A stretch of DNA of 11,749 bases from Desulfatitalea sp. UBA4791 (GCA_002402905.1 DHGT01000022.1:1-11749), one strand, 5' to 3'. Shown: positions 1 through 6,784, counted from the first letter of the stretch. Notes: generated from the sequence alone by a model not told the origin. Numbers and translations: made by a program.

Positions 1-83
1 GTTCCTCGGCCGCTGAAACACTTCTGATTGCCGCTGATATCGGCCCCGCGGCGGCATCCGCAGGTTTTGCTTCGATGCCGGGT

Positions 84-422
84 CTACAAGGCGTCGTTGC
101 CGGTTTCGCCGGTACGCACGCGGATCGCCTGCTCGACCTGGAAGACGAATATCTTGCCGTCGCCCAGTTTACCGGTGTGGGCCGAGGACTTGATGGTATC
201 GACCACCTTGTCCACCCAGCCGGATTCGACCACGATCTCCAACTTGATCTTGGGGATGAAATCCACCACGTATTCCGCACCGCGGTAGATCTCCTTATGA
301 CCCTTCTGGCGCCCGTAACCCTTGACTTCCGAAATGGTCATGCCCTGGATGCCGATCTCGTTCAACGCTTCCTTGACGTCATCCAGTTTGAACGGTTTGA
401 TGATGGCTTCGATCTTTTTCAT
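84..422 (-). CDS. glnK: PII signal-transduction protein GlnK
   Basis: A 112-residue PII protein, the usual family length. It forms trimers that bind ATP/ADP and 2-oxoglutarate and regulate partner proteins through the T-loop. Visible signatures are the T-loop YRGAEY at residues 46-51 with the uridylylation target Tyr51, Gln39 and Lys58 of the 2-oxoglutarate pocket, the second PII signature (TGKLGDGKIFV, residues 83-93), and the ATP-contacting arginines in IRVRTGE. The start is fixed by AGGAGG at 428-433, five bases before the ATG. It is the last gene of a glnD-amtB-glnK unit, 42 bp after amtB, which points to gating of that channel. By hand alignment it is about 69% identical (77 of 112) to the second PII at 6279-6617. 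Because both PII genes adjoin an amt gene, the glnK/glnB names are partly conventional. The 83 bp downstream show no clear terminator. Confidence 0.97.
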   Translation of the reverse strand: MKKIEAIIKPFKLDDVKEALNEIGIQGMTISEVKGYGRQKGHKEIYRGAEYVVDFIPKIKLEIVVESGWVDKVVDTIKSSAHTGKLGDGKIFVFQVEQAIRVRTGETGNDAL

Positions 423-464
423 ATACTCCTCCTATAATAATCCGTTGTTCGGCGCCGCAGCCGG

Positions 465-1757
465 TCACTGAATCTCGAAACCGCGCTCACCGTGAAATGC
501 ACCATCCAGCCCCACAATCTCACTTTCGGAGTCGATCCTCAAGCGGCCCGTGATCAGGCGCGTCAGACCGATCACGATCAAGGTGGCCACGGCCGAATAG
601 GCGGCCGTACCGATGATGGAAACGAACTGGATCCACAACTGTTTGGGATTGCCGTAAATCAACCCCGTACCCGCGGCATTGACCGCCGGGTTGGCGAAAA
701 TTCCGGTGGCCAGCGCACCCCAGATGCCGCAAATACCGTGCACCCCAAAGGCATCCAGCGAGTCGTCATAACCGAACCGACGCTTGAGCTTGGCGACGAA
801 CACAAACCCCAGCAGACCGGCCCCGATGCCGATGATCAATGCCGCACCCAGACCGACGAAACCGGCCGCCGGGGTGATGCCCACCAGTCCGGCGACGGCC
901 CCCGAGGCCATACCCAGGAGGGTCGGTTTCTTCTCCATGGACCATTCGGCGAACATCCAGGCCAGGGCCCCCACGGCCGCGGAGGTATTGGTGACCAGGA
1001 AGGCCGAACCGGCCAGACCGTCGGCCGCCAACTGACTGCCGGCGTTGAACCCGAACCAGCCGAACCAGAGCAGTGCCGCGCCCAGTGCGGTGAGAGTCAC
1101 GCTGGAGGGAAACATGGCCTCCTTGCCGTAACCGATGCGCTTGCCCAGGACCAGGGCCAGCACCAGTCCGGCCACACCGGCATTGATGTGCACGACCGTG
1201 CCGCCGGCGAAATCGAGAGCCCCCATTTTGGCCATCCAGCCGCCGCCCCAGGCCCAGTGGGCCACCGGGCAGTAGACCAGGGTGACCCATAACACGGAGA
1301 AAACGATCCAGGCGGAAAATCGCAAGCGGTCCACGATGGAACCGATGACAAGGGCCAGGGTGATGCCGGCGAAGGTCATCTGGAAGACGATGAAGACATA
1401 TTGGGGAATCGATCCCGACAGAGAGTCGACGCCGATGCCGGAGAGCAGAAAATAGTCCCATCCGCCGACCATACCCGCCTTGTCCGGGCCAAAGGCCAGG
1501 CTGTATCCCCACACCACCCACACCACGCTGGCCAGGCAGTAGGCCGCAAAGGTCATGGCATAGGTGTTGAGCAAATTTTTATAACGGGACATCCCGCCGT
1601 AAAAAAGGGCCAGACCCGCCGGGGTCATCATCATGACCAGGGCCGTGGAGACGATCATCCAGGCCGTGTTGCCGGTGTCCAGCGCATCGGATGCAAATGC
1701 GGGCGCCGCCGTGAAAAGCGTCAAGGGAACGAAAAACTGCAGCAACTTGGGTAACAT
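465..1757 (-). CDS. amtB: Ammonium channel AmtB (Amt/MEP/Rh family)
   Basis: A 430-residue inner-membrane ammonium channel. Residues 1-23 look like a cleaved signal peptide ending in PAFA-SD, as in the AmtB of enteric bacteria. The remainder is a series of hydrophobic segments consistent with eleven helices. Conduction residues can be seen: Asp182 in LDFAGGTVVH, the twin pore histidines His190 (GTVVHINAG) and His340 (FGVHGICG), and FQMTFAGIT at 125-133 carrying the phenylalanine-gate region. The cytoplasmic tail, residues 407-430, keeps the short IVGLDGAFHGERGFE motif that docks PII. A strong AAGGAGGAG at 1765-1773 lies seven bases before the ATG. The gene starts 60 bp after the glnD stop and is followed 42 bp later by glnK, so the PII plug and its channel are co-transcribed. 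It belongs to a different Amt subgroup from the channel at 4825-6228. Its neighbours suggest expression under nitrogen limitation. Confidence 0.97.
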   Translation of the reverse strand: MLPKLLQFFVPLTLFTAAPAFASDALDTGNTAWMIVSTALVMMMTPAGLALFYGGMSRYKNLLNTYAMTFAAYCLASVVWVVWGYSLAFGPDKAGMVGGWDYFLLSGIGVDSLSGSIPQYVFIVFQMTFAGITLALVIGSIVDRLRFSAWIVFSVLWVTLVYCPVAHWAWGGGWMAKMGALDFAGGTVVHINAGVAGLVLALVLGKRIGYGKEAMFPSSVTLTALGAALLWFGWFGFNAGSQLAADGLAGSAFLVTNTSAAVGALAWMFAEWSMEKKPTLLGMASGAVAGLVGITPAAGFVGLGAALIIGIGAGLLGFVFVAKLKRRFGYDDSLDAFGVHGICGIWGALATGIFANPAVNAAGTGLIYGNPKQLWIQFVSIIGTAAYSAVATLIVIGLTRLITGRLRIDSESEIVGLDGAFHGERGFEIQ

Positions 1758-1817
1758 GAGCCTACTCCTCCTTCAATCCATGCGTTTGTAGTAAAGTTTG
1801 CACAACGTTCGCCGGCG

Positions 1818-4457
1818 CTATTGCAGGATCGCACCGATGGTCTCGCGGATTTGGGATTCCTCTTCGGCAGAATCCACCTTTTCGCCATCGAAACTGCGGA
1901 CGTAAAAAACATCCACCACCTGATCCACCTGGTTAGCGATCTTGGCCACCCAGATATCGAGCCGGCACCTGAAGATCGCGTCAGTGATGCGATAGAGCAA
2001 TCCCGGAAAATCCCAGGCGATCACTTCGATGATGGTAAAAAAACTGGAGGTTTCGTTATCGATGATCACTTTCTGGGGACGATTCTTGGTCATCTCCTTG
2101 GCCTGAAGAGTGCGAAAGCCGCCTTGCTTGTCGGCCAGTTCGGAAGACAGATCCATTTCGTCGTTCAAAGCCGCCAGCAGGTGGCGTTCGACGCGCTGCC
2201 AGCGCTCGTCTTCGAAAATCAGGTCCGGCGGCGCCTGCACGTCAAAAATATCCAGGGCCACGTTGTTGCGCCAGGTAAAGATCCGGAAATCCAGGATATT
2301 GATGCTGTTCAGGGTCAAGACGCCGGCCACGCGCGACAGCAAGCCGGGCCGGTCCTTGGCGCACAGGGTAATGGTGCGGGTCTTGCCGTCGGCCGATGGG
2401 TCGATGCGCCACACGAACGGTCGCTCACCGAGCCGGTCAAACAACTCGATATGCTGCGGGATCTCCTGCGACGGGGTGTGCAGCAGGTAGCGCGGCGACA
2501 TGAACTCCATCAGCCGCAAGTTATCCTCGCGCTCCTGGGCCGACCGGGAGGCGACGAGGATGCGCTCCTTCTTCTCCGCGATGACGCGAAGGGCTTTTTT
2601 GGAGACCAGCTCACCCTTTTCCATGACATTCAAGGTTCTCAAAAAGAGCGATCGCATCAGCGAAGCGGTCCAGTCGTTCCAAGCCTTGGGACCGGTGGCC
2701 ATGGCATCGGCCATGCTGAGCAGGTAGAGCATTTTCAAGCGCTCGGGCTTGACGATACGCCGCGCCACATAGAGCGCCGTCTCTTCGTCGTTGATATCCC
2801 TGCGGGTGGCGGTTTCGAAAAGGGTAAGATGCTCGCGCACCAGAAAGGCCGCCGTTTCCACGTCGCTTTCCGCGAGCCCTCGCTCGGTCAGAATACGGGC
2901 CGCCATCTCGGCGCCCCGTTCCGAGTGACCGCCGGCCGCCTCGGCCTTGCCGATATCGTGCAGCAGGGTCGCCCACAGCAACGCTTTTTTGTGCCGGATC
3001 TCATGGTAGATTTTGGGGCCCAGGGGATCGCCTGATCCGTCTCCCCTGGCAGTGGCGATGGTCTTGAGGTGGCGGACACTGAGCAGCAGGTGACGGGCCA
3101 CCGGGTAGAGATGATATTGATCGAATTGAATCCGGTTGGTCACCCCTTTGAACTCGGGTATGAAATGCGCCAGAAAGCCGGTTTCCAGCATGTCGTTGAG
3201 CACATTGAAGCCGGACACGGGACGAGCCAGCACCCGTTCGAAGGCCTCCACCACTTCGGGGGAATGCCGGAACCCGGGTTCATCGACCATGTCGCCGAAC
3301 TCCTTGATCAGACGCCGGGCTTCTGCGCTCAAGGGGGCCTTGTGCACCGCGCTCTCGACAAAAATGTAAATCAACAGCAGCGGCTCTTTGAGAATCGCCT
3401 CGGGCGACACGAAATTGAGCAGCCCCCGGTTGAACTTGAGACCCGGAACGAGCGTCTCCTTCAGGGCCTTGTTCTTGCGTTTGAGACGCTTGCGCTGGTC
3501 CAGCTCGTAGATGAACATCCGGTAGCACTGTTTGATGAACTCCATGTGGCCGTGAAGGTCGCCCATCAACATCTCCACCGGCAGGTGGCCGTTGACCTGG
3601 GAGACGTTCATCACCTCGGCCAGCCGGTTCTGATGCTCCAGGTGAAGCTGATCGAGCTTGCGCCCCATGAGCAGGTGAAGCTGGTTTCGCACCGACCAGA
3701 CGAAGGACAACGAACGCTGAAGCTCGGCATACTCGTCGTTGGAGAGGTATCCGTAATACTCCAGATCACGGGACGACTTCGCATCCGACTGAATGCGGGC
3801 CACCCAGAGCATGGTGTGGTAGTCGCGCAGACCGCCCTGGCCCTCCTTGAGATTGGGTTCCAGCAGATAGGCGCTGTCGCCGAAGCGCACATGGCGCCTT
3901 TGGTTGGATTCCTCCAGCGCGGCGATCAGCTTGGCCGGATTGACACTGATCAGCTTGTGACGCAACCGTTCCATCAAACGATGAAACAAGGGCGACATGC
4001 CGCAGATGAAACGGCCGTCCAGCAGAGCGGTCAGCACCTCGAGATCCTGGCGGGCCAGCTGGATACACTCCTTGATCGATCGGGTGGCGTGCCCCACCTC
4101 CAGCCCCATGTCCCAGAGCGGGTAGATGATTTCGCGCACCAGGGCCTCGGCTTCGGCCGGCACTCTATTTTCAAAAAGGAAAAGCAGATCGATATCCGAA
4201 TAAACGCATTGTTCGCCGCGACCGTAACCGCCCAGGGCGATCAATGCGTATGGGTTGGTCATGATGCCCATCTGGGGCCCCACGGCACTCTGGGCGAAAC
4301 TGGATCGAAAGTATTCATCCACCGCCGCGGCATGGGATTCGAGAAACTCCCGGGCATCGACGGTTTTCACGGTCTCGAGCAATTGCGCGCGGCGCGCTTG
4401 AAATGCCCGGGTCGGTTCGCTGACTGCTTTCGTATCGGGTAACGGTATCGTTGCCAT
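1818..4457 (-). CDS. glnD: Bifunctional PII uridylyltransferase/uridylyl-removing enzyme GlnD
   Basis: An 879-residue glutamine sensor that adds UMP to Tyr51 of PII when glutamine is low and removes it when glutamine is high. Domains in order: a nucleotidyltransferase with GGYGRGE (76-82) and the metal-binding SDID (87-90); a helical region with EGQGGLRDYHTMLW (about 205-217); an HD hydrolase with His500-Asp501, His511 and His543; and two C-terminal ACT domains (about 695-770 and 806-879) with DRPGLL and DFPGLL turns. The length is close to the roughly 890 residues of the E. coli enzyme. The frame stays open 31 codons further upstream, to 4550. I reject that start because it has no ribosome site and lies inside the sigma-54 promoter, whereas AAAGGA at 4463-4468 is five bases before the chosen ATG. 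It heads a unit with amtB and glnK. The loop after HDIGK differs from the usual GRGGDH form. Confidence 0.97.
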   Translation of the reverse strand: MATIPLPDTKAVSEPTRAFQARRAQLLETVKTVDAREFLESHAAAVDEYFRSSFAQSAVGPQMGIMTNPYALIALGGYGRGEQCVYSDIDLLFLFENRVPAEAEALVREIIYPLWDMGLEVGHATRSIKECIQLARQDLEVLTALLDGRFICGMSPLFHRLMERLRHKLISVNPAKLIAALEESNQRRHVRFGDSAYLLEPNLKEGQGGLRDYHTMLWVARIQSDAKSSRDLEYYGYLSNDEYAELQRSLSFVWSVRNQLHLLMGRKLDQLHLEHQNRLAEVMNVSQVNGHLPVEMLMGDLHGHMEFIKQCYRMFIYELDQRKRLKRKNKALKETLVPGLKFNRGLLNFVSPEAILKEPLLLIYIFVESAVHKAPLSAEARRLIKEFGDMVDEPGFRHSPEVVEAFERVLARPVSGFNVLNDMLETGFLAHFIPEFKGVTNRIQFDQYHLYPVARHLLLSVRHLKTIATARGDGSGDPLGPKIYHEIRHKKALLWATLLHDIGKAEAAGGHSERGAEMAARILTERGLAESDVETAAFLVREHLTLFETATRRDINDEETALYVARRIVKPERLKMLYLLSMADAMATGPKAWNDWTASLMRSLFLRTLNVMEKGELVSKKALRVIAEKKERILVASRSAQEREDNLRLMEFMSPRYLLHTPSQEIPQHIELFDRLGERPFVWRIDPSADGKTRTITLCAKDRPGLLSRVAGVLTLNSINILDFRIFTWRNNVALDIFDVQAPPDLIFEDERWQRVERHLLAALNDEMDLSSELADKQGGFRTLQAKEMTKNRPQKVIIDNETSSFFTIIEVIAWDFPGLLYRITDAIFRCRLDIWVAKIANQVDQVVDVFYVRSFDGEKVDSAEEESQIRETIGAILQ

Positions 4458-4462
4458 GGGGT

Positions 4463-4468
4463 TCCTTT
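4463..4468 (-). promoter_or_regulatory. Ribosome binding site deciding the glnD start
   Basis: The minus strand reads AAAGGA followed by ACCCC and the ATG at 4457, a five-base spacer. No comparable site precedes the upstream in-frame ATG at 4550. This supports the shorter protein beginning MATIPLPD. Confidence 0.75.
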
Positions 4469-4518
4469 GGGCCGGCTGTCGGGCGGCATGCCCTGACCTC
4501 AACCAGCGGCGCTTTGGA

Positions 4519-4545
4519 TATGAGTTAAACGCAACAGGTGTGCCA
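4519..4545 (-). promoter_or_regulatory. Sigma-54 (-24/-12) promoter of glnD-amtB-glnK
   Basis: The minus strand reads TGGCAC-ACCTG-TTGC from 4545 to 4531. This matches the sigma-54 consensus TGGCAC-N5-TTGC at every defined position; the following base is G rather than A or T. Taking the C of TTGC as -12 puts the transcription start near 4519 and gives a leader of about 62 nt before the glnD ATG. The element lies in an intergenic gap at the correct orientation and distance, with paired dyads upstream at about -112 and -144. Recognition by RpoN and need for an enhancer-binding ATPase are known for this promoter class. Activity here is inferred. Confidence 0.85.
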
Positions 4546-4586
4546 GACATTTAAAAGTGAATTTTTATCAATATATACAAATATAT

Positions 4587-4616
4587 TATGAAATAGAAGG
4601 ATTTTTCTATTTCATA
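4587..4616. repeat. 12-bp perfect inverted repeat upstream of the glnD promoter
   Basis: TATGAAATAGAA (4587-4598) and its exact reverse complement TTCTATTTCATA (4605-4616) are separated by GGATTT. The outer flanks TACAAATA (4576-4583) and TATTTGTA (4615-4622) are also complementary, so the symmetry extends to about 18 bp per side if a five-base insertion in the left arm is allowed. It is centred about 83 bp upstream of the inferred glnD start, between the sigma-54 element and the dyad pair. It could be a protein-binding operator or a bend element. A leftward terminator is unlikely, because no T-run follows on the minus strand. Confidence 0.6.
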
Positions 4617-4624
4617 TTTGTACT

Positions 4625-4636
4625 TACATTTTTGTA
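4625..4636. promoter_or_regulatory. Strong ACA-N4-TGT dyad upstream of glnD (promoter-proximal)
   Basis: TACA-TTTT-TGTA is a perfect palindromic dyad containing the 10-mer ACATTTTTGT at 4626-4635. Its centre is about 112 bp upstream of the inferred sigma-54 start. The same 10-mer occurs upstream of glnB and of the glutamate synthase genes. It is a candidate activator (enhancer) site; the binding protein is not identified. Confidence 0.55.
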
Positions 4637-4657
4637 CGATGTTACCCCAGAATAAAT

Positions 4658-4667
4658 ACAATCTTGT
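4658..4667. promoter_or_regulatory. Weaker ACA-N4-TGT dyad upstream of glnD (promoter-distal)
   Basis: ACA-ATCT-TGT is centred 32 bp beyond the strong dyad, about -144 from the inferred start. A separation of about three helical turns puts both sites on the same face of the DNA, as expected for cooperative binding by an enhancer-binding protein. The assignment rests on the matching pairs at the other two promoters. Confidence 0.45.
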
Positions 4668-4726
4668 CACAAATTCCACCCGGATGTCCTGACCCGCGAT
4701 CGATACCCCATGGCCTTCCGGCGAAT

Positions 4727-4765
4727 AAAAAAATCAGCCGGAAGGGGCCCGTGCCGCCTTCCGGC
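4727..4765 (-). terminator. Intrinsic terminator after glnB-amt
   Basis: In the minus-strand transcript GCCGGAAGG (4765-4757), an 11-nt loop and CCTTCCGGC (4745-4737) form a nine-pair GC-rich stem. After three bases comes a run of seven T (4733-4727). It lies about 60 bp after the amt stop and before the glnD promoter, so it separates the two transcription units. A second GCCGGAAGG follows on the minus strand at 4722-4714 and could pair with the same arm if transcription reads through. Confidence 0.75.
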
Positions 4766-4824
4766 CTTGACAATTAGGTCGCACATGAATCCGAACGGTC
4801 AGGGTCGCACCACCGCCCGGGCAT

Positions 4825-6228
4825 CTACTCCTGGTTGACCGGCATCCCGACCCGCACGGCGCCGGGCGTCATCGATCCACCACTCAACGGCGCCATGCCG
4901 CCATGGGTGGAGGCCACGCCGAAGTCGGGATAGGCCACGCCGCCATGTTCGGTTACATCCAACCCCTCCATCTCCTCTTCCGGGGAGACACGCAGCCCCA
5001 CAATTTTATCGATCAGCTTGAACATGCTAAAGGCCAGCGTAAAGGTCCACACGAAGCAGGCGGCCATGCCCAGCAGCTGCACGCCGATGATGGCCATGCT
5101 CGTGCCGCCGATGTTGAAAAGGCCGGCGGCCAGGGTGCCCCACGCCCCGCAGACGCCGTGCACCGACACCGCGCCGACCGGATCGTCGACCCGGATACGA
5201 TCGAAGAAGACCACCGAAAGCACGACCAGCACACCGGCCACGGCACCGATGATGATCGCACTACCGGGCATGACATTGGCACATCCGGCCGTGATGCCCA
5301 CCAATCCGGCCAGGGCACCGTTGAGGCTCATGCCCACTTCCGGTTTGCCGAACTTGATCCACGAGGTAAACATGGCCATGATACAGCCGGCGGCCGCGGC
5401 CAGGTTGGTGTTGACGAAGATCATGGCGATGCTCTTGTCCGCCGTGGTGGTGGATCCGGGGTTGAATCCGAACCAGCCCAGCCAGAGAATGAAGACACCC
5501 AGGGCCGCCAGGGTCATGCTATGCCCCATGATCGGCTTGATCGATCCATCCTTTCCGTATTTTCCCAATCGGGGGCCCAACACGATCGCCCCGGCCAGGG
5601 CCGCCCAGCCCCCCACGGAGTGCACCACCGTCGACCCGGCGAAATCGATGAATCCCAAGCCTTCCAGCCAGCCGCCGCCATTGAACAGGCTGCCCCAGGC
5701 CCAGCTGCCAAAAATCGGATAGATCACCGCGCTGACGACGGCGCTGTAGGCTAGATAGCCGACAAATTTGGTCCGCTCGGCCATGGCGCCGGAAACGATC
5801 GTGGCGGCCGTGGCCGCGAAAACGACCTGGAACATCCAGAAGGCCAGGATCCATGGATCGCCATCCGGTGTAAAATCGCTGAAAAAGAACCCCGACGTGC
5901 CGAACCACCCGGTGTTGGTGGCGCCGAACATCAGGCCGAATCCGATGGCCCAGAAGGCGATACTGCCCATGGAAAAGTCCATCAGGTTCTTCATCATGAT
6001 GTTGATGGCGTTCTTGGCCCGGGTAAACCCCGTTTCGACCATGGCGAAACCGGCCTGCATGAAAAACACCAGACACGCCGCCACCAGGGTCCACATATAG
6101 TTGGCATGGGTCTGCACCAGATCGATGGCCTCCTTGTTGCTCATCAGCGTGGGCTCGTCCGCCCAGGCGCCGGCCACACCGCCAAGCAAAAATATCAACC
6201 CCAGTCCTATGATTCGCATTGATTTCAT
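4825..6228 (-). CDS. amt: Ammonium channel, second Amt paralogue
   Basis: A 467-residue Amt/MEP/Rh ammonium channel. A signal peptide is visible at residues 1-23 (hydrophobic core, then GAWA-DEP). Family landmarks follow: FFMQAGFAMVETGFTRAKN at 55-73, FQVVFAATAATIVSGAMAER at 133-152, the pore histidines His203 (STVVHSVGG) and His357 (VSVHGVCGAWG), and the cytoplasmic PEEEMEGLDVTEHG motif near 416-429 that contacts PII. The tail continues about 37 residues past that motif with a Gly/Ser/Met-rich stretch. The frame is open further upstream to a TTG overlapping the glnB stop. I chose ATG at 6228 because AAAGGAG lies eight bases before it and the signal peptide then sits at the N terminus. It is the second gene of glnB-amt, starting 50 bp after glnB. 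The MVETG-type first helix puts it in a different Amt subgroup from 465-1757, so the two are not a recent duplication. Confidence 0.96.
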   Translation of the reverse strand: MKSMRIIGLGLIFLLGGVAGAWADEPTLMSNKEAIDLVQTHANYMWTLVAACLVFFMQAGFAMVETGFTRAKNAINIMMKNLMDFSMGSIAFWAIGFGLMFGATNTGWFGTSGFFFSDFTPDGDPWILAFWMFQVVFAATAATIVSGAMAERTKFVGYLAYSAVVSAVIYPIFGSWAWGSLFNGGGWLEGLGFIDFAGSTVVHSVGGWAALAGAIVLGPRLGKYGKDGSIKPIMGHSMTLAALGVFILWLGWFGFNPGSTTTADKSIAMIFVNTNLAAAAGCIMAMFTSWIKFGKPEVGMSLNGALAGLVGITAGCANVMPGSAIIIGAVAGVLVVLSVVFFDRIRVDDPVGAVSVHGVCGAWGTLAAGLFNIGGTSMAIIGVQLLGMAACFVWTFTLAFSMFKLIDKIVGLRVSPEEEMEGLDVTEHGGVAYPDFGVASTHGGMAPLSGGSMTPGAVRVGMPVNQE

Positions 6229-6236
6229 CTTTCCCG

Positions 6237-6243
6237 CTCCTTT
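6237..6243 (-). promoter_or_regulatory. Ribosome binding site deciding the amt start
   Basis: The minus strand reads AAAGGAG followed by eight bases and the ATG at 6228. This selects the start giving a normal signal peptide, over the TTG at 6282 that overlaps the glnB stop codon. Confidence 0.75.
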
Positions 6244-6278
6244 CGATATGTCCACATTTCGATTAAAATGGCATTTGA

Positions 6279-6617
6279 TCAAATGGCATCCTTGCCCGAT
6301 TCTCCGGTTCTAATCCGCACCGCCTGCTCCAGCGGCAGGACGAAAATCTTGCCGTCGCCCACCTTCTGGGTGTTAGCGTTTTCGGCGATCGTCGCGACGA
6401 CCTTGTCGACCATCTCCGCGGCGACGACGATTTCGATTTTGACTTTGGGAACGAAGTCGACCTGGTATTCGGTGCCGCGATAGACCTCTTTGTGACCCCG
6501 CTGGCGTCCGAAACCCTTGACTTCGCTGATGGTCATACCGGAGACCCCCAGCCGATTCAGGGCGTCCTTAACCTCATCCAGGCGAAACGGCTTGATGACT
6601 GCTTCGATTTTTTTCAT
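6279..6617 (-). CDS. glnB: PII signal-transduction protein GlnB/GlnK paralogue
   Basis: A 112-residue PII protein. It has the T-loop YRGTEY at 46-51 with Tyr51 for uridylylation by GlnD, Gln39 and Lys58 for 2-oxoglutarate, the second signature TQKVGDGKIFV at 83-93, and VRIRTGE for ATP. Substitutions relative to the PII at 84-422 are concentrated in residues 66-69, 78-84 and 94-96, and A49T lies in the T-loop. These differences could give the two proteins different partners. GAGGAG at 6625-6630, seven bases before the ATG, sets the start. An upstream in-frame TTG at 6680 falls inside the sigma-54 -12 element and is excluded. It is first in a unit with the amt gene 50 bp downstream, so by context it could equally be called glnK2. 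It would be a substrate of GlnD and a regulator of GlnE, as known for the family. Confidence 0.96.
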   Translation of the reverse strand: MKKIEAVIKPFRLDEVKDALNRLGVSGMTISEVKGFGRQRGHKEVYRGTEYQVDFVPKVKIEIVVAAEMVDKVVATIAENANTQKVGDGKIFVLPLEQAVRIRTGESGKDAI

Positions 6618-6624
6618 CTGCATA

Positions 6625-6630
6625 CTCCTC
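6625..6630 (-). promoter_or_regulatory. Ribosome binding site deciding the glnB start
   Basis: The minus strand reads GAGGAG, seven bases before the ATG at 6617. A second ATG two codons earlier is only one base from this site, which is too close, so the MKKIEA start is preferred. Confidence 0.75.
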
Positions 6631-6664
6631 AACGTGATTGGATGTTTACCGTTCGAGCTCGTTG

Positions 6665-6691
6665 TGAACGTATTTAGCAAGGGGTATGCCA
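6665..6691 (-). promoter_or_regulatory. Sigma-54 (-24/-12) promoter of glnB-amt
   Basis: The minus strand reads TGGCAT-ACCCC-TTGCT from 6691 to 6676, one base from TGGCAC-N5-TTGCW with exact GG/GC spacing. The inferred start is near 6665, giving a 47-nt leader before the glnB ATG. The paired dyads upstream at about -112 and -142 are consistent with activation by an enhancer-binding protein. Confidence 0.85.
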
Positions 6692-6703
6692 GAAAGCTGT
6701 TTA

Positions 6704-6745
6704 TACAATAACTATTTGTTATTTAATTATATTAACTGTATTGTA
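6704..6745. repeat. Nested AT-rich inverted repeats upstream of glnB
   Basis: TACAATA (6704-6710) and TATTGTA (6739-6745) are exact reverse complements. Inside them lie AATAAC-TATTT-GTTATT (6707-6723) and TTAAT-TAT-ATTAA (6723-6735). The block covers about -40 to -80 from the inferred start, between the promoter and the enhancer dyads. In such AT-rich DNA some symmetry is expected by chance. A bend or accessory-protein site is possible. Confidence 0.35.
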
Positions 6746-6770
6746 GTAAATCCATATTTCGTATATCTTT

Positions 6771-6784
6771 TAACATTTTTGTTA
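6771..6784. promoter_or_regulatory. Strong ACA-N4-TGT dyad upstream of glnB (promoter-proximal)
   Basis: TAACA-TTTT-TGTTA is a perfect dyad with five-base arms carrying the same ACATTTTTGT (6773-6782) seen upstream of glnD. Its centre is about 112-113 bp upstream of the inferred glnB start, within 1 bp of the position of the glnD copy. It is a candidate enhancer site. Confidence 0.55.

Noticed and set aside
1..83. Possible start of another minus-strand gene or a terminator after glnK
   Set aside because: An ATG at about 54-56 on the minus strand runs open to the edge, but only for 19 codons and without a ribosome site. GC-rich hairpins there are not followed by a T-run.
3069..4442. Long open plus-strand frame opposite glnD (457 codons), and a similar one at 8163-9581 opposite glnE
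   Set aside because: These are antisense shadows of GC-rich genes. Their translations are low-complexity His/Gln/Arg-rich sequence with no recognisable domain, and the minus-strand frames carry full catalytic motifs.
4458..4550. 31-codon upstream extension of glnD starting at ATG 4550
   Set aside because: It has no ribosome site, and it begins inside the -24/-12 promoter, upstream of the inferred transcription start. The shorter start has AAAGGA at good spacing.
4567..4579. IHF-like site TATCAA-N4-TAC between the glnD promoter and its dyads
   Set aside because: The first half fits WATCAA, but the TTR half matches at only one base. In such AT-rich DNA this is not convincing.
4777..4810. Direct repeat GGTCGCAC (4777-4784 and 4803-4810)
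   Set aside because: It is only eight bases, two copies, just after the amt stop, with no further copies or context to support a function.
6618..6680. 21-codon upstream extension of glnB
   Set aside because: It would start with TTG inside the -12 element and has no ribosome site. PII proteins start at MKKIEA.
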